Shown: positions 13,736 through 22,818 of the stretch, one piece after another
Layout of the letters: each line of letters starts with the position of its first letter
Position numbering within the stretch: the first letter of the stretch is position 1
Assembly: GCA_025362255.1 (NCBI GenBank)
Contig: JANYGY010000155.1
Coordinates: 1-37,057, forward strand
Source: Planctomycetales bacterium
GTDB lineage: Bacteria > Planctomycetota > UBA11346
DNA: 37,057 nt
Reading direction: 5' to 3'
The notes under the pieces: model-generated
Seen by the model: the letters and a program-made list of their open reading frames with translations, nothing else
Told to the model about the DNA's origin: nothing
Databases searched by the model: none
Made by a program: the position numbers and the translations under genes

Positions 13736-16603
13736 ATGCCGGCTGAAAATCCTGCGGTTCATTCTCGGGTGATCGTGTTGGGGCTGGTGATTACCGGCTT
13801 GGGGCTGCTGTTCGCGGTGCGCTTGGTGCAATTGCAGGTGGTGGATGGGGCGCGTTATGCGCAGGTCGTCGACCAGTCGCGGGTGGTGGTGGAGATCATC
13901 CAGCCCCGCCGTGGGCGGATCCTGGATCGCAGTGGGACGCCGATCGCGGATACGCGGTTGGTCTATCATGCGGCGGTGGTGTTTTCCGATCTGGAAGTGT
14001 CCGCCAGGCTGCGTGGCGCGTATACCATCTGGCGCTTGGATGAGCGGCGCCTGGGCGAGTTGCTGGTCGATCTCACGGGGCGCGTGCGGGTGCCGCCGGG
14101 GAGCAGTCTGCGTGAGCTGGTGGTCGGCGAGCTGATGGCCTTTCCCGCGGTGGCCGAGCGTTCGGGGCCGCCCCGCAGCCAAGCCCCACTGAGTCTGCTG
14201 GGGTTGCCGAAAGACGCTTTGAATCCGTATCGCAGCGATGACGAGCAGGCGGATGTCGCGCAGCTGGCCGAGGGCGATCTGTTTGGCGAAGACCCGGTCG
14301 CGGCGTTGCAGAAGGAACTGCGGCTGCGCTGGAATCTCGATGCCACGGTGATCACCGAGGCGGTGTTTGCGACGGCCGCCACCGCGTTGGAGCGCGATTT
14401 CCGGCTCGGCGGCAGCGACCGGGTGCGCGATCTGCTGGAGCCGTTCATGCCGGCTTTTTCCATCGCATTGCCCCAGGCGATGGCCGCGCCGGAGGCGCCG
14501 CCGCAAACCGTCAGCGTGGCCCTGCGCCTGCTGATCAGCGATCAACGGCAACAAGCCGAAGCCGCGGTGGCGCGCGCGGCTGACGCCGATGTGCGGTTGG
14601 TCGGCGAACGCCTGACCCGCGCCCTGGCCGAGGCCCACGCCGCGCATCCGCTGGTGCCGTCGCCGATTTATTACGCGGCGGGCATCGATGCCGAGCAGAT
14701 CGCGCCGCGTCTGCCAAGCGGCACGGTGATGCAGCACATCGAACTCACCGGCGTCCCCGGCGCGCGTGAGCGGGTGCTCCTGATCCAAGGCGACCCGCCT
14801 GATGGCGAAGGCCTGTACACTCGGCTGACGCGTCGCGTAGCCGCCAACCTCGGGCTGGATCCGTTGACCCTGCAGGCGCTCATCGAGGCCCACGGCGAAG
14901 CGCTGACCGCGCGCAAGGCGGACAAAGCGCATCGCACGCACGTGCTGGTGCTCGATGCCGCGCGCCTCGATCGCTTGGCCGATGGCTTGGCCGCCGAGTT
15001 GACGGCGCATGGGCAACCCACGAGCCGTTTGGAAGTCGACAAATTGCTGGCAAAGGCCCGGCGCACCGTTGATCAGGAGTGGACCGGTCAGACGCGGCGT
15101 GATCCGATTGCGTTATTCGCCGATATTCCGCAGGCGTTTGCCGTGCGCTTTGCCGGACGTGACGCCGAGCCGCCAAAGGATCTGCTCAAACGCTATGACG
15201 ACGGCGGCGCCGAATTGCCCGGCCTGACCGTGTCGACCGGCACCGGCCGAGCGTATCCATTTGGCGCCAGCCTGTGCCACACCTTGGGGATGATCGGCGT
15301 CGATCCGGCGAATCACGAAGGGCCAGCAACCGGACGTTGGGGGTTGGAGCAGGTTTACGACAGTCAATTGCGCGGCATGGCGGGCAGCCGCGTGCACGTG
15401 CGCACGCCCGATGGGGTGCGCGAGGCAGCCCTCGATCCGGCGCTCGATGGCCAGGACCTGACCACCGAAATCGACATGGAGGTGCAGACCATCGCCGAGG
15501 ATTCGCTCGAGCATTATCTCGAACTCGCGCAAGTGCTCGGCAGCGCCACCGACCGCATGGAGCACGCGCATGAAATCGGCAAAGGCCGCGCCGGATTCGT
15601 CCTCCTCGATTGCCAGACCGGTGGGATCCTGGCGCTGGCGTCGAATCCGCGGTTCACCTATGCGCAACTGCGCACCGATTATCAGAAGCTGATCGCGGAT
15701 CCGGCTGAGCCGCTGATCGATCATGCCGCGGTTCCGGCGCAGCCGCCGGGATCTTCATTCAAGATTTTGACGGCCTTGGCCTGTCTCGAATACAGCGTCA
15801 TCGTGCCTGGAGAAAAGATCACCTCGCAGGGATACATGACGATGTACAAAGGCAAAAAGGTCCTGCGCGATCATGCCCTGCCCGGCAGTTACGATCTCAG
15901 CGAAGCGATCCAGGTGTCCTCGAACGTCTACTTCGCCACGATCGGCGCCAAGCTTGGCGCTGATCGCCTGGTGGCGATCGCCGACAAGTTCGGACTCGGC
16001 CGGCGAGTCGCCCTCGATGTGCAACAGCAACGTGCCGGAGTCCTGCCGATGCCGAAGCAGATCGCGCTGCTGCGGCCGAGCGAACCGCACTGGACGCCGA
16101 ACGATACGTGGCGCATGGCCATCGGCCAATTCGCCACCGCCAGTCCGCTGCAATGCGCGGTGATTGCGGCGGCGGTCGCCAATGGAGGTCACATCGTGCA
16201 ACCGTACCTGGTCCGCCCGACGGCCCAGCCGGCGGTGGTCGATCTGCATATCAAAAAAGAATGGCTCGGCGAAATCCGCGACGGCATGGAACGCGTCACG
16301 GCCAATCTCGATCATTCGACGGCCAAGCTGCTGGTCCTGCAAGGCAGCGCCGCAGGGATCAAGGTCGCAGCCAAGACCGGCACCGCCGAATGGGGCAGCG
16401 CGGCGCAGCGCGAAGCCGGCCTACGCCCGGATCACGCGTGGATGATCGGATATGCTCCGGCCGATAATCCGACCGTCGCATTCGCCTGTTTCGTCAACTG
16501 CGGAACCTTCGGCGGCCAGGCCTGCACGCCGATCGTCAAGCGCGTGCTCGAAACCTATTTTGCCAAGTACGGCCGCGAGGGTCATCTCGTCGGCGCCAAA
16601 TAG
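13736..16603 (+). CDS. PBP2-like class B penicillin-binding protein with a large insertion
   Basis: 955 residues from the ATG at 13736 (an in-frame GTG at 13718 adds six). One N-terminal anchor (VIVLGLVITGLGLLFAVRLV, about 9-28) is followed by the class B PBP mark RRGRILDRSGTPIADTR. The transpeptidase domain holds all three active-site motifs: S673-x-x-K (PGSSFK), S728-x-N (SSN) and K880-T-G (KTGTAEWG). The pre-catalytic region GLEQVYDSQLRGMAGSRVHV is typical of PBP2/MrdA. The catalytic serine of typical PBP2 lies near residue 330, so about 340 extra residues sit between the anchor region and the catalytic domain (about 100-500). It would cross-link peptidoglycan outside the inner membrane, probably during elongation. 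No RodA or Mre gene is adjacent. Confidence 0.9.
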   Translation: MPAENPAVHSRVIVLGLVITGLGLLFAVRLVQLQVVDGARYAQVVDQSRVVVEIIQPRRGRILDRSGTPIADTRLVYHAAVVFSDLEVSARLRGAYTIWRLDERRLGELLVDLTGRVRVPPGSSLRELVVGELMAFPAVAERSGPPRSQAPLSLLGLPKDALNPYRSDDEQADVAQLAEGDLFGEDPVAALQKELRLRWNLDATVITEAVFATAATALERDFRLGGSDRVRDLLEPFMPAFSIALPQAMAAPEAPPQTVSVALRLLISDQRQQAEAAVARAADADVRLVGERLTRALAEAHAAHPLVPSPIYYAAGIDAEQIAPRLPSGTVMQHIELTGVPGARERVLLIQGDPPDGEGLYTRLTRRVAANLGLDPLTLQALIEAHGEALTARKADKAHRTHVLVLDAARLDRLADGLAAELTAHGQPTSRLEVDKLLAKARRTVDQEWTGQTRRDPIALFADIPQAFAVRFAGRDAEPPKDLLKRYDDGGAELPGLTVSTGTGRAYPFGASLCHTLGMIGVDPANHEGPATGRWGLEQVYDSQLRGMAGSRVHVRTPDGVREAALDPALDGQDLTTEIDMEVQTIAEDSLEHYLELAQVLGSATDRMEHAHEIGKGRAGFVLLDCQTGGILALASNPRFTYAQLRTDYQKLIADPAEPLIDHAAVPAQPPGSSFKILTALACLEYSVIVPGEKITSQGYMTMYKGKKVLRDHALPGSYDLSEAIQVSSNVYFATIGAKLGADRLVAIADKFGLGRRVALDVQQQRAGVLPMPKQIALLRPSEPHWTPNDTWRMAIGQFATASPLQCAVIAAAVANGGHIVQPYLVRPTAQPAVVDLHIKKEWLGEIRDGMERVTANLDHSTAKLLVLQGSAAGIKVAAKTGTAEWGSAAQREAGLRPDHAWMIGYAPADNPTVAFACFVNCGTFGGQACTPIVKRVLETYFAKYGREGHLVGAK

Positions 16604-16621
16604 CGCTTAAAATTCCCTGCT

Positions 16622-17632
16622 TCAACTGGGCGAGACCGCGTCGCCGCACCACGTCGAATCCTCGGCGCTGTCGGGCGCGGCTCGGCGAAAAGTCCCGGTA
16701 CCGAGATCGGTGCGGCATTGGCGCAAGGCAGTCAGCAGGGCGACCGCATCCTGCATCCGCCGCGCCGGATCCTTGCGCATGCAGGTCGCGACCAGATCGG
16801 AGATCGCCTTGGGCACGGCCGGGTTGATCTTGTACGCCTGCGGCACCGGGGCCGAGCGCACCAGCGCCGCGAGCCCGGTGAGACTGCCGCTGCTGTAGGG
16901 CGGCTCGCCGGTGAGCAGGATGAAGAACGTCACGCCCAAGGCGTAGACATCGGTCATCGCGGTGGCTGGCTGACGGGCGAAGGCCTCGGGCGCCATGAAC
17001 AACGGCGTGCCGCAGGCGGCCTGCTCATCGCCGGTGTCGACCGCCATTCCCAGGTCGCCGAGACGGAAGACCGCGCGTCCGCCGTGACGATCGACGAAGA
17101 CATTGGCCGGCTTGATATCGCGGTGGACCAGACCGTTGTCGTGCAGATACGCGGCGCCGCCGGTGACCTGGATCGCGACATCGAGAAAGCGCAACGGCTC
17201 GTCGATCCGGCCGCCAGTGAATCGTTCAGCGACATAGCGCGAAAGATCGCCATGGCGCATGTACTTCATCATGATGCACAGGTGGTGGCCAAAGGTGCCG
17301 GCGTCGAGCACCGGCACGATGTGCGGGTGTTCGCCGTTCTCAGCTTCAAGTTCCGCGAGCATCCGACCTTCGGACATGAAGGCGCGGACAATCGCCGAAT
17401 CGTCCATCAATTCGTGACGCAGCACCTTGATCGCCACGGGTCTGAATCCGCCGATCAGCTGCGCTTTCCACACCATACTCATGCGGCCTTCGCCGAGTTG
17501 CTCGAGCAGTTGATAGCCGGGCAGCATGGGTCTGCCGAGGCCATCGATCGCCGGCATCCCCGGAGGGGTGGCGACCGAGATGGCCTGGACGAGTTCGGTC
17601 TCTCGCTGCGCTGAATCTGGCTTTAAGGTCAT
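16622..17632 (-). CDS. Soluble Ser/Thr protein kinase
   Basis: 336 residues from the ATG at 17632 (MTLKPDSAQRETELV); longer readings upstream enter the divergent promoter region. Hanks-type kinase with GEGRMSMVWKAQ, where the third glycine of the loop is Met/Ser; lysine in VAIKVL; catalytic loop HRDIKPANVFVD; DLG (RLGDLGMAV) in place of DFG; and FMAPEAFA. There is no membrane segment; the tail after the kinase is short and polar (TFRRAAPDSAEDSTWCGD). It probably acts in the cytoplasm on unknown targets. It converges on the PBP2 gene and is divergent from the large kinase gene, with 253 bases between the two starts. An ordinary active kinase is likely, since Lys, HRD and D(L)G are all present. 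Confidence 0.9.
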   Translation of the reverse strand: MTLKPDSAQRETELVQAISVATPPGMPAIDGLGRPMLPGYQLLEQLGEGRMSMVWKAQLIGGFRPVAIKVLRHELMDDSAIVRAFMSEGRMLAELEAENGEHPHIVPVLDAGTFGHHLCIMMKYMRHGDLSRYVAERFTGGRIDEPLRFLDVAIQVTGGAAYLHDNGLVHRDIKPANVFVDRHGGRAVFRLGDLGMAVDTGDEQAACGTPLFMAPEAFARQPATAMTDVYALGVTFFILLTGEPPYSSGSLTGLAALVRSAPVPQAYKINPAVPKAISDLVATCMRKDPARRMQDAVALLTALRQCRTDLGTGTFRRAAPDSAEDSTWCGDAVSPS

Positions 17633-17844
17633 CGACTCTACATCGTCCGAATGCCCGAGCATGCCAACCCCGGACCGATCTTGCGAGCAGAATCCTTTGC
17701 CGTGAAGCAACTTGTGGCTCACTCTCGGATTTTGGCGGGGTCGCTTCGACGGGTGTTCGGGGTCTGAAATCAGCAGATTGGGCAACAGCCAGCGCCCGGT
17801 GGACGTATCACTTGGCGGTCCCCTGGGATTGCCCGCCCCCTGGC

Positions 17845-17868
17845 GAGTAGCCCTTTCAAGGGGTACTC
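17845..17868. promoter_or_regulatory. 24-base inverted repeat between the divergent kinase genes
   Basis: GAGTAGCCCTT, TC, AAGGGGTACTC: eleven-base arms with one mismatch and a two-base centre. It ends 17 bases before the ATG of the large kinase gene (17886). It may be an operator for a dimeric regulator, or a hairpin in the 5' leader of that mRNA. The rest of the 253-base gap shows no other clear signal to my eye. Confidence 0.5.
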
Positions 17869-17885
17869 TCAACATCGGAAACCTC

Positions 17886-20800
17886 ATGTCCGAGACGCCG
17901 GATTCGTTGTTTTTGAAAGCGGCTGTGGCCAAGGGCCTGGTCGATGCCGACCTCGCCAACAGCGTGTATCACGACTGTCAAAGCCAGGGTCGGAGCGCGG
18001 CCGACCTGTTGATCGAACGCGGCGTGCTGACCGCCTACAATGTCGATCTGATCGCCAAGGACGTGATCAAGGCCAGCGGTCCGCGGATCATCGGCGGTTT
18101 CCAATTGGGCGTGAAGCTCGGCCAGGGTGGAATGGGCGCGGTCTATCGCGCCACCCAGCTGTCGATCGGGCGCGAGGTGGCGCTCAAGCTCATGGCTCCT
18201 GAGGTGGCGAGGAATGCTACCTTCGCCGAGCGTTTCCTCCGCGAAGCGATCGCCATGGGTGCGATCAACCACCCCAACGTGATCACCTGCTTCGACGCCG
18301 GCCAAGACGGCAAGATGCTGTACATGGCGCTAGAGCTGATGACCGGCGGCGATGCGGATCAGCTGGCGCGCAGCCACAAGGGCATCCTGCCGGTGGTGCG
18401 CGCGTGCGAGATCGTGCGCGATGGCGCGGCCGGCTTGTGCGCGATCCATCGCGCTGGGCTGATCCACCGCGACATCAAGCCGGCGAACATCTTTCTCGGC
18501 GAAGACGGCACCGCCAAGCTCGCTGACCTCGGTCTGGCGCGGCCCGAGGCAAGCAGCGACCAGATGACCCGCACCGGCACCGCGATGGGCACACCGGCCT
18601 ACATGTCGCCCGAGCAGGCCGAAGGCGTGGCCGACCTCGACATCCGCAGCGACATCTACGCCCTCGGCGCCACGTTGTACGCCCTGGTTACCGGCCAGCC
18701 GCCGTTCAGCGGTCAATCCGCCTACGCAGTGGTCGCGCGGGTGATCAACGATCCGCTGCCGGACCCGCGCACGATCAATCCCAACATTCCCGAACCGGTG
18801 GCCCAGGTGATCCGCGCTGCGATGCACAAGGATCGCCGCAAGCGGCTGCAGACCCCCAGCGACTTGCTGCATCAGCTCAACCGCTGTCTGGATCAGCTGC
18901 TGGCCGCCGGTCTGACCGCCACCTCGGTCGGGGTCATGCCGCCGAGCCTGGTCGGAGTGGCAAGCCATCCGACGCCGCACACCCACGCCGGACCGGGGGT
19001 GAATCGCCACCATCGCAGTCCGACCAATGCCAAGAACGCGAGCTCCGCCACGCGCAATTGGCTTATTGGCGGAGTCGTCTGCGCCGCGGTGGCGGTGGCC
19101 GTCGTGACCGTGGTGCTGACCGATGGCTTGACGCCGTCGTCGCACGCGCCTTCGCCGGGCGACGTTGCCGAGCCCACCGCCCGCACGGCCCCCGGCGGGC
19201 AGGGTTCACAGGCCGCCAATACCCCGGCACATCCGGCGAAAACCACGGACGATAAACCCGAGAAGAAACCTGGAGTCGCGGCTACCCGCCGGTTGCTGCC
19301 CGGTGACCCGTGGGCCGAGTTTTCTGCATGGTGCACGACCACTTCCGCCCTGCCCCCGGATCGCCAGGTGGCGGCGGTGATTGCCGCCTTGCAGGAGCTG
19401 AATCCCGGATTCGACGGGCGGAATCAGGCCGAGATGGATCCCAGCAGCAGCAGCGTCACCGCGCTCGCAGTGTCCGCCAAGGGCCTCAGCGACCTGCGCC
19501 CGGTGCATGGCCTGCATGGCCTGCAAAGCCTGACCGTGCGCGGCGGCTCGGCATTCGATCGTGCCCCGCTGGCGCAACTCGAAGCTCTGCGCGGCCTGAC
19601 CCTGACCCGCGTGCTGATCGCCGGCACGTCGGTCGTGGACCTTAGTCCTCTTGCTGGCATGCCCCTGGTCGACGTCGACATCTCGGGCAGCACGGTTCGC
19701 GATCTGTCGCCACTGGTCATGGCCAGCCTGCGGTCGATCGCGTTCAGCACCGAAAATGTCCGGGGCGGAATCGCCGGCCTGCGCGCCCTGACCGCGGTCG
19801 AGTCGATCGGCATCACCTGGGAGGAGCGGCAGCCGGCGGCGAATTTCTGGCGCCGCTATGACGCCGGCGAGATGCCCGGCGTGGCTCCGACCTCGGCGCC
19901 TCCTGTGGCGGGAACAGCGCCTGAAACGACCCCGGTGATCGGGCCTGCAACGGCCGTGCCGGGGACCGCCGTCGTCACCAAGCCGCCGCTGGTGCTCGCG
20001 ATCGAGCCACTCGTGATTCCAGAATCCGCCACCGCCAAGGTCCGCGAGGCGGCGAAGATCTTCAACGAGGCGGCGACCAAACTGATCGCCGGGATCACCC
20101 AACGCCGCAAGGAAGCGCTCAAACCCGCGCTTAAAGCCGTCAGCGAGGAATACGACCGCGCCGCCCAGGGGATCCGCAAGGATCCGTCGTTGCTGACCCT
20201 GGTGCAGACCTTGAGCCAGGTGAAGGCCGCCCTCGAACGCGGCGCCGGCCCGCGCGATCCATTGTTTGCCGATCCCTTGATTCCGCGGGCGTCGTCGGTG
20301 GCCCTGGCCGAGTGGCGGGCCGTGATCGAACCGCTGGAGGCCGAGGCCTCGACCCAGGCGGAAGAGCGCCGGGTGAAAACCGTGAAAGCGCTGGAGCCAT
20401 TGGTCGCCGACAGCAAGTCCGGCGCCGCTGAACTGGCCGCGCAGCTGAAAGGAATGACGGCGAAATCGCCGGAAGCCGCGGCTGAATCCGTACTGCCGCC
20501 GGTGGCGGGGGCGATCTGGTCGATCGACTGCATGACCGCCCTGCCGCATGACACCGTGCTGCGTGACCTCACGGGCATCCATCCGCCGGCCCGGGTGGTC
20601 GGCGACATCACGGAAACTCCCTTCGGAAAAGCTCTGCGTGCTGATGGCCGCACGAGCCAGATCACCGTCACCCTCAAACGCCCGCTCGCGGCACGTACCG
20701 TCATGGCGTGGGTCTATGTCACCTCGCAAACGTTGAGCGGCGGGGTGATCGGCCTGCAAAGCCCCGATGGCGCTCGTTATGAAACGCTGATGTATCTGGG

Positions 20801-21662
20801 GGGACAGCCGGGCTGGGGGGTGAACAGCACCAACGGCAAACACACTCTCACCTCCGGCAAGGGCGGGTGGAATGAGGGCCTGCGCCGCCATCTCGCGTTG
20901 GTCGTCGACGGCACTAGCCGAACGGTTTTTCTCGATGGAAAAGCAATCGGTAACGATCAAGGCGGCGAGCCGGCATTCCCCGCGGGCAGCGAATTGCTGG
21001 TGGGCAAACGCACCAGCGGCCGCGATGAACGCCACTTCGCCGGGTTGATCGACGGGGCGCTGGTCTTCGACCGTGCCCTCAGTCTCGAAGAGGTCCGCCA
21101 GGTGATGCGCTGGCAGAGCACCGCGGCGGATCAGATCCGCAGCAACGTGCGCGATCGCGAGTGGCTCAACGTGCCCTTGGGCAATAGCGATTTTTCCAAA
21201 ATCCTGAGCACCGGCAAACCCAGCGAGTGGGTCACCCGCGGCGATGGCATCGGCCTGGCCCAGGATGACGGCAATCGCGTCCTGCACCTCGACATGAACA
21301 AAGCCGGCCAGGATGCACGCACGGCCAAACAGCAGGTCCGCCTGGATCCGACCTGGCGGGCGCTGCGTGCGCAGGTGCGTGTCCGCGTGCCCAAGCTGCT
21401 CGACCCGGTCAACAATGGCTCGCCATTCGCCGGCATGAGCATCTCCTTCGAAGATCCAAGCGGCGCCCTGCCGACGGTTCGTCGGTCACTGAACGTCGAA
21501 GAAAATACGAAAATCGGCGACTGGGTCGAACTCGCCGAGCGAACAGGTTGGCCGATCCCACCCGGCTATGGCGTGATGACGGTCGAGTGCCTGCTGCGCG
21601 GCAACCTCGGCAGCATCGACATCGATGACGTCAGAATCTCCGCCCTGATCGGCAAGCCGTAG
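17886..21662 (+). CDS. Giant membrane Ser/Thr kinase with leucine-rich, coiled-coil and LamG-like outer domains
   Basis: 1258 residues from the ATG at 17886; the open frame reaches back to 17712, but that leader is not protein-like and would cover the inverted repeat. Order: helical N-terminal domain (1-60, LADSVYHDCQSQG type); kinase (about 70-330: GQGGMGAVYRAT, VALKLM, HRDIKPANIF, LADLGLARP, YMSPEQ); disordered linker; membrane helix (about 391-413, GGVVCAAVAVAVVTVVL); Pro/Ala linker; leucine-rich-like stretch (about 528-625, with LSPLAGMPLVDVDISG); coiled coil (about 700-860); concanavalin/LamG-like domain (about 875-1075, with RTVMAWVYV, HLALVVDG, FLDGKAIG, LIDGALVFDRALSLEEVRQV); C-terminal beta domain ending in IDIDDVRISAL. 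It looks like a receptor kinase sensing glycans or wall material outside; the ligand is inferred. Confidence 0.9.
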   Translation: MSETPDSLFLKAAVAKGLVDADLANSVYHDCQSQGRSAADLLIERGVLTAYNVDLIAKDVIKASGPRIIGGFQLGVKLGQGGMGAVYRATQLSIGREVALKLMAPEVARNATFAERFLREAIAMGAINHPNVITCFDAGQDGKMLYMALELMTGGDADQLARSHKGILPVVRACEIVRDGAAGLCAIHRAGLIHRDIKPANIFLGEDGTAKLADLGLARPEASSDQMTRTGTAMGTPAYMSPEQAEGVADLDIRSDIYALGATLYALVTGQPPFSGQSAYAVVARVINDPLPDPRTINPNIPEPVAQVIRAAMHKDRRKRLQTPSDLLHQLNRCLDQLLAAGLTATSVGVMPPSLVGVASHPTPHTHAGPGVNRHHRSPTNAKNASSATRNWLIGGVVCAAVAVAVVTVVLTDGLTPSSHAPSPGDVAEPTARTAPGGQGSQAANTPAHPAKTTDDKPEKKPGVAATRRLLPGDPWAEFSAWCTTTSALPPDRQVAAVIAALQELNPGFDGRNQAEMDPSSSSVTALAVSAKGLSDLRPVHGLHGLQSLTVRGGSAFDRAPLAQLEALRGLTLTRVLIAGTSVVDLSPLAGMPLVDVDISGSTVRDLSPLVMASLRSIAFSTENVRGGIAGLRALTAVESIGITWEERQPAANFWRRYDAGEMPGVAPTSAPPVAGTAPETTPVIGPATAVPGTAVVTKPPLVLAIEPLVIPESATAKVREAAKIFNEAATKLIAGITQRRKEALKPALKAVSEEYDRAAQGIRKDPSLLTLVQTLSQVKAALERGAGPRDPLFADPLIPRASSVALAEWRAVIEPLEAEASTQAEERRVKTVKALEPLVADSKSGAAELAAQLKGMTAKSPEAAAESVLPPVAGAIWSIDCMTALPHDTVLRDLTGIHPPARVVGDITETPFGKALRADGRTSQITVTLKRPLAARTVMAWVYVTSQTLSGGVIGLQSPDGARYETLMYLGGQPGWGVNSTNGKHTLTSGKGGWNEGLRRHLALVVDGTSRTVFLDGKAIGNDQGGEPAFPAGSELLVGKRTSGRDERHFAGLIDGALVFDRALSLEEVRQVMRWQSTAADQIRSNVRDREWLNVPLGNSDFSKILSTGKPSEWVTRGDGIGLAQDDGNRVLHLDMNKAGQDARTAKQQVRLDPTWRALRAQVRVRVPKLLDPVNNGSPFAGMSISFEDPSGALPTVRRSLNVEENTKIGDWVELAERTGWPIPPGYGVMTVECLLRGNLGSIDIDDVRISALIGKP

Positions 21663-21690
21663 TCAGCTTTCTGTAATTTTCTCAGATCTC

Positions 21691-21726
21691 CTCTCGCCCT
21701 CTGCGCGCTCCTGTTTTCTCGCGCAG
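21691..21726. terminator. Inverted repeat between convergent genes, possible bidirectional terminator
   Basis: CTGCGCG (21701-21707) and CGCGCAG (21720-21726) form a seven-base stem with a 12-base, T-rich loop, 38 bases after the large kinase stop and just before the end of the minus-strand gene. The text CTCTGCGC...CTC.TGTT also occurs at 36615-36635, so the element belongs to a second dispersed repeat family. Confidence 0.4.
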
Positions 21727-21737
21727 TCCCGGTTTCC

Positions 21738-22220
21738 CTAAGCCGAAGCCAGCCGGTTGGTCAGCAGGTGCCCAAGCTCGATCAACGCGCGATGCTTGGC
21801 CACCGAGGCCTGCAGCGCTTCGGCGATCAGCGGTTGCAGGCGCCGGGCTTCGTGATCGTGGAGCACGCCGTCGGACAGATCGATCGCCATCTCACCAAGC
21901 AGCCGGGCGTTCACCTGATGGCTGGTGATGATCACCTGCAAGCTGCGCGCCACGGCCGCAGCGTCAGCCTTGGCCAGCGCCGGATCCCCCTCATGAGCCG
22001 GGCGCAGCGCGTCGGAAATGCGGTGCGTTCCCCATTCATGGGCTTCCCAAGCAGCGAAGCGTTCGAGCACCGTGCCTGACCAGTTCGAAAGGTCGTTGGC
22101 GTCGCGCAATTCGGCAAGCCAGCGATCGGCCGAGCGTTTGGGCACGTCGAGGATCCGTCCAAGATCACCGCCGCTGAGATCAGCGGCGACCGCGAGCACG
22201 GCCTTGGCCAACCGGCTCAT
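21738..22220 (-). CDS. Putative helix-turn-helix regulator, uncharacterised
   Basis: 160 residues from the ATG at 22220, chosen because it overlaps the upstream stop as ATGA. The N-terminal third (LAKAVLAVAADLSGGDLGRI, LDVPKRSADRWLAELRD) looks like a helix-turn-helix: LGRILDVPKRSADRWL has the spacing of two helices joined by a tight turn. The middle and end are helical (LQVIITSHQVNARLLGEMAI, DLSDGVLHDHEARRLQPLIA). The D-G-x-x-x-x-x-E-A-R-R-L pattern recalls the tail of phage CII-like regulators, but this is from memory and weak. No membrane segment. Coupled to the next gene, it may act with that protein. It converges on the large kinase gene. Confidence 0.6.
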   Translation of the reverse strand: MSRLAKAVLAVAADLSGGDLGRILDVPKRSADRWLAELRDANDLSNWSGTVLERFAAWEAHEWGTHRISDALRPAHEGDPALAKADAAAVARSLQVIITSHQVNARLLGEMAIDLSDGVLHDHEARRLQPLIAEALQASVAKHRALIELGHLLTNRLASA

Positions 22221-22729
22221 GCGGACACCGCGGCGGACCCGGGCAATGAAGCCAGACCCGCAACCATGAGCGACGCCAAGCGCGATTCGCGCAACAGCTG
22301 CGGTCCGCGCTTCCAATCAGCGAGTTGTCCGGCGCGCACATCCCACACCACGGTGGCGGTGTCAGCGGCGCCGGTGGCGAGCAGCGCCCGCACGCCAGCA
22401 CGATCGGTGAGCCGCACGTTGCCCGCGGCGCCGATCGCGATCGGCGGCGGATTCAACAGCGCGCAGCCGCTGGTTGATTCATGAGCCGCGATGACCTGCG
22501 CGATCTTGTCGTGACTGCATCCGGACAAGGGCGGACCTTCCCAGGCGATGACGAGGAACCGTCCGTTTTCCTGTGCCGTCACCTCGGCAGACGTACAGCG
22601 GCCTTCGCGGACGAAGTGCGCGAGGAGTTTTTCCACGGCGGTGACCAGGGCCGACTGCGCGACCGCGGGCAAGGGCGGCTCGGCCGCGAAGATGCGCACC
22701 AGGGCGGTTTCAGACGGGATATCTCGCAT
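22217..22729 (-). CDS. Uncharacterised protein with an SGCS motif
   Basis: A 170-residue soluble protein starting MRDIPSETALVRIFAAEPPL. A helical N-terminus (VAQSALVTAVEKLLAHFVRE) leads into a strand (GRFLVIAWEG) and then PLSGCSHDKIAQVI. Later TATVVWDVRAGQLADWKRGP comes near the end. The order F-L-V-x-A-x-x-x-x-x-x-SGCS-x-D and the later x-V-W/F-D-x-x-x-x-x-x-x-x-R/K-x-G resemble a widespread unnamed family of small proteins that I remember from several phyla. No function can be given. The Cys in SGCS is a candidate functional residue. It overlaps the next gene by four bases and is divergent from the histidine kinase gene. Confidence 0.6.
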   Translation of the reverse strand: MRDIPSETALVRIFAAEPPLPAVAQSALVTAVEKLLAHFVREGRCTSAEVTAQENGRFLVIAWEGPPLSGCSHDKIAQVIAAHESTSGCALLNPPPIAIGAAGNVRLTDRAGVRALLATGAADTATVVWDVRAGQLADWKRGPQLLRESRLASLMVAGLASLPGSAAVSA

Positions 22730-22818
22730 GTAATGCAGGGTACGTCGACAACCAATGCCCTCAATGACCGCGCCTTCGTCTTGCGGATTCGGCGTAACGA
22801 TGGTACAGACAACGAGAA

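Noticed and set aside
19206..21287. Minus-strand open frame of about 690 codons inside the giant kinase gene
   Set aside because: High GC leaves few stops on the opposite strand. The plus frame has kinase, membrane and LamG-like domains; this one has none.
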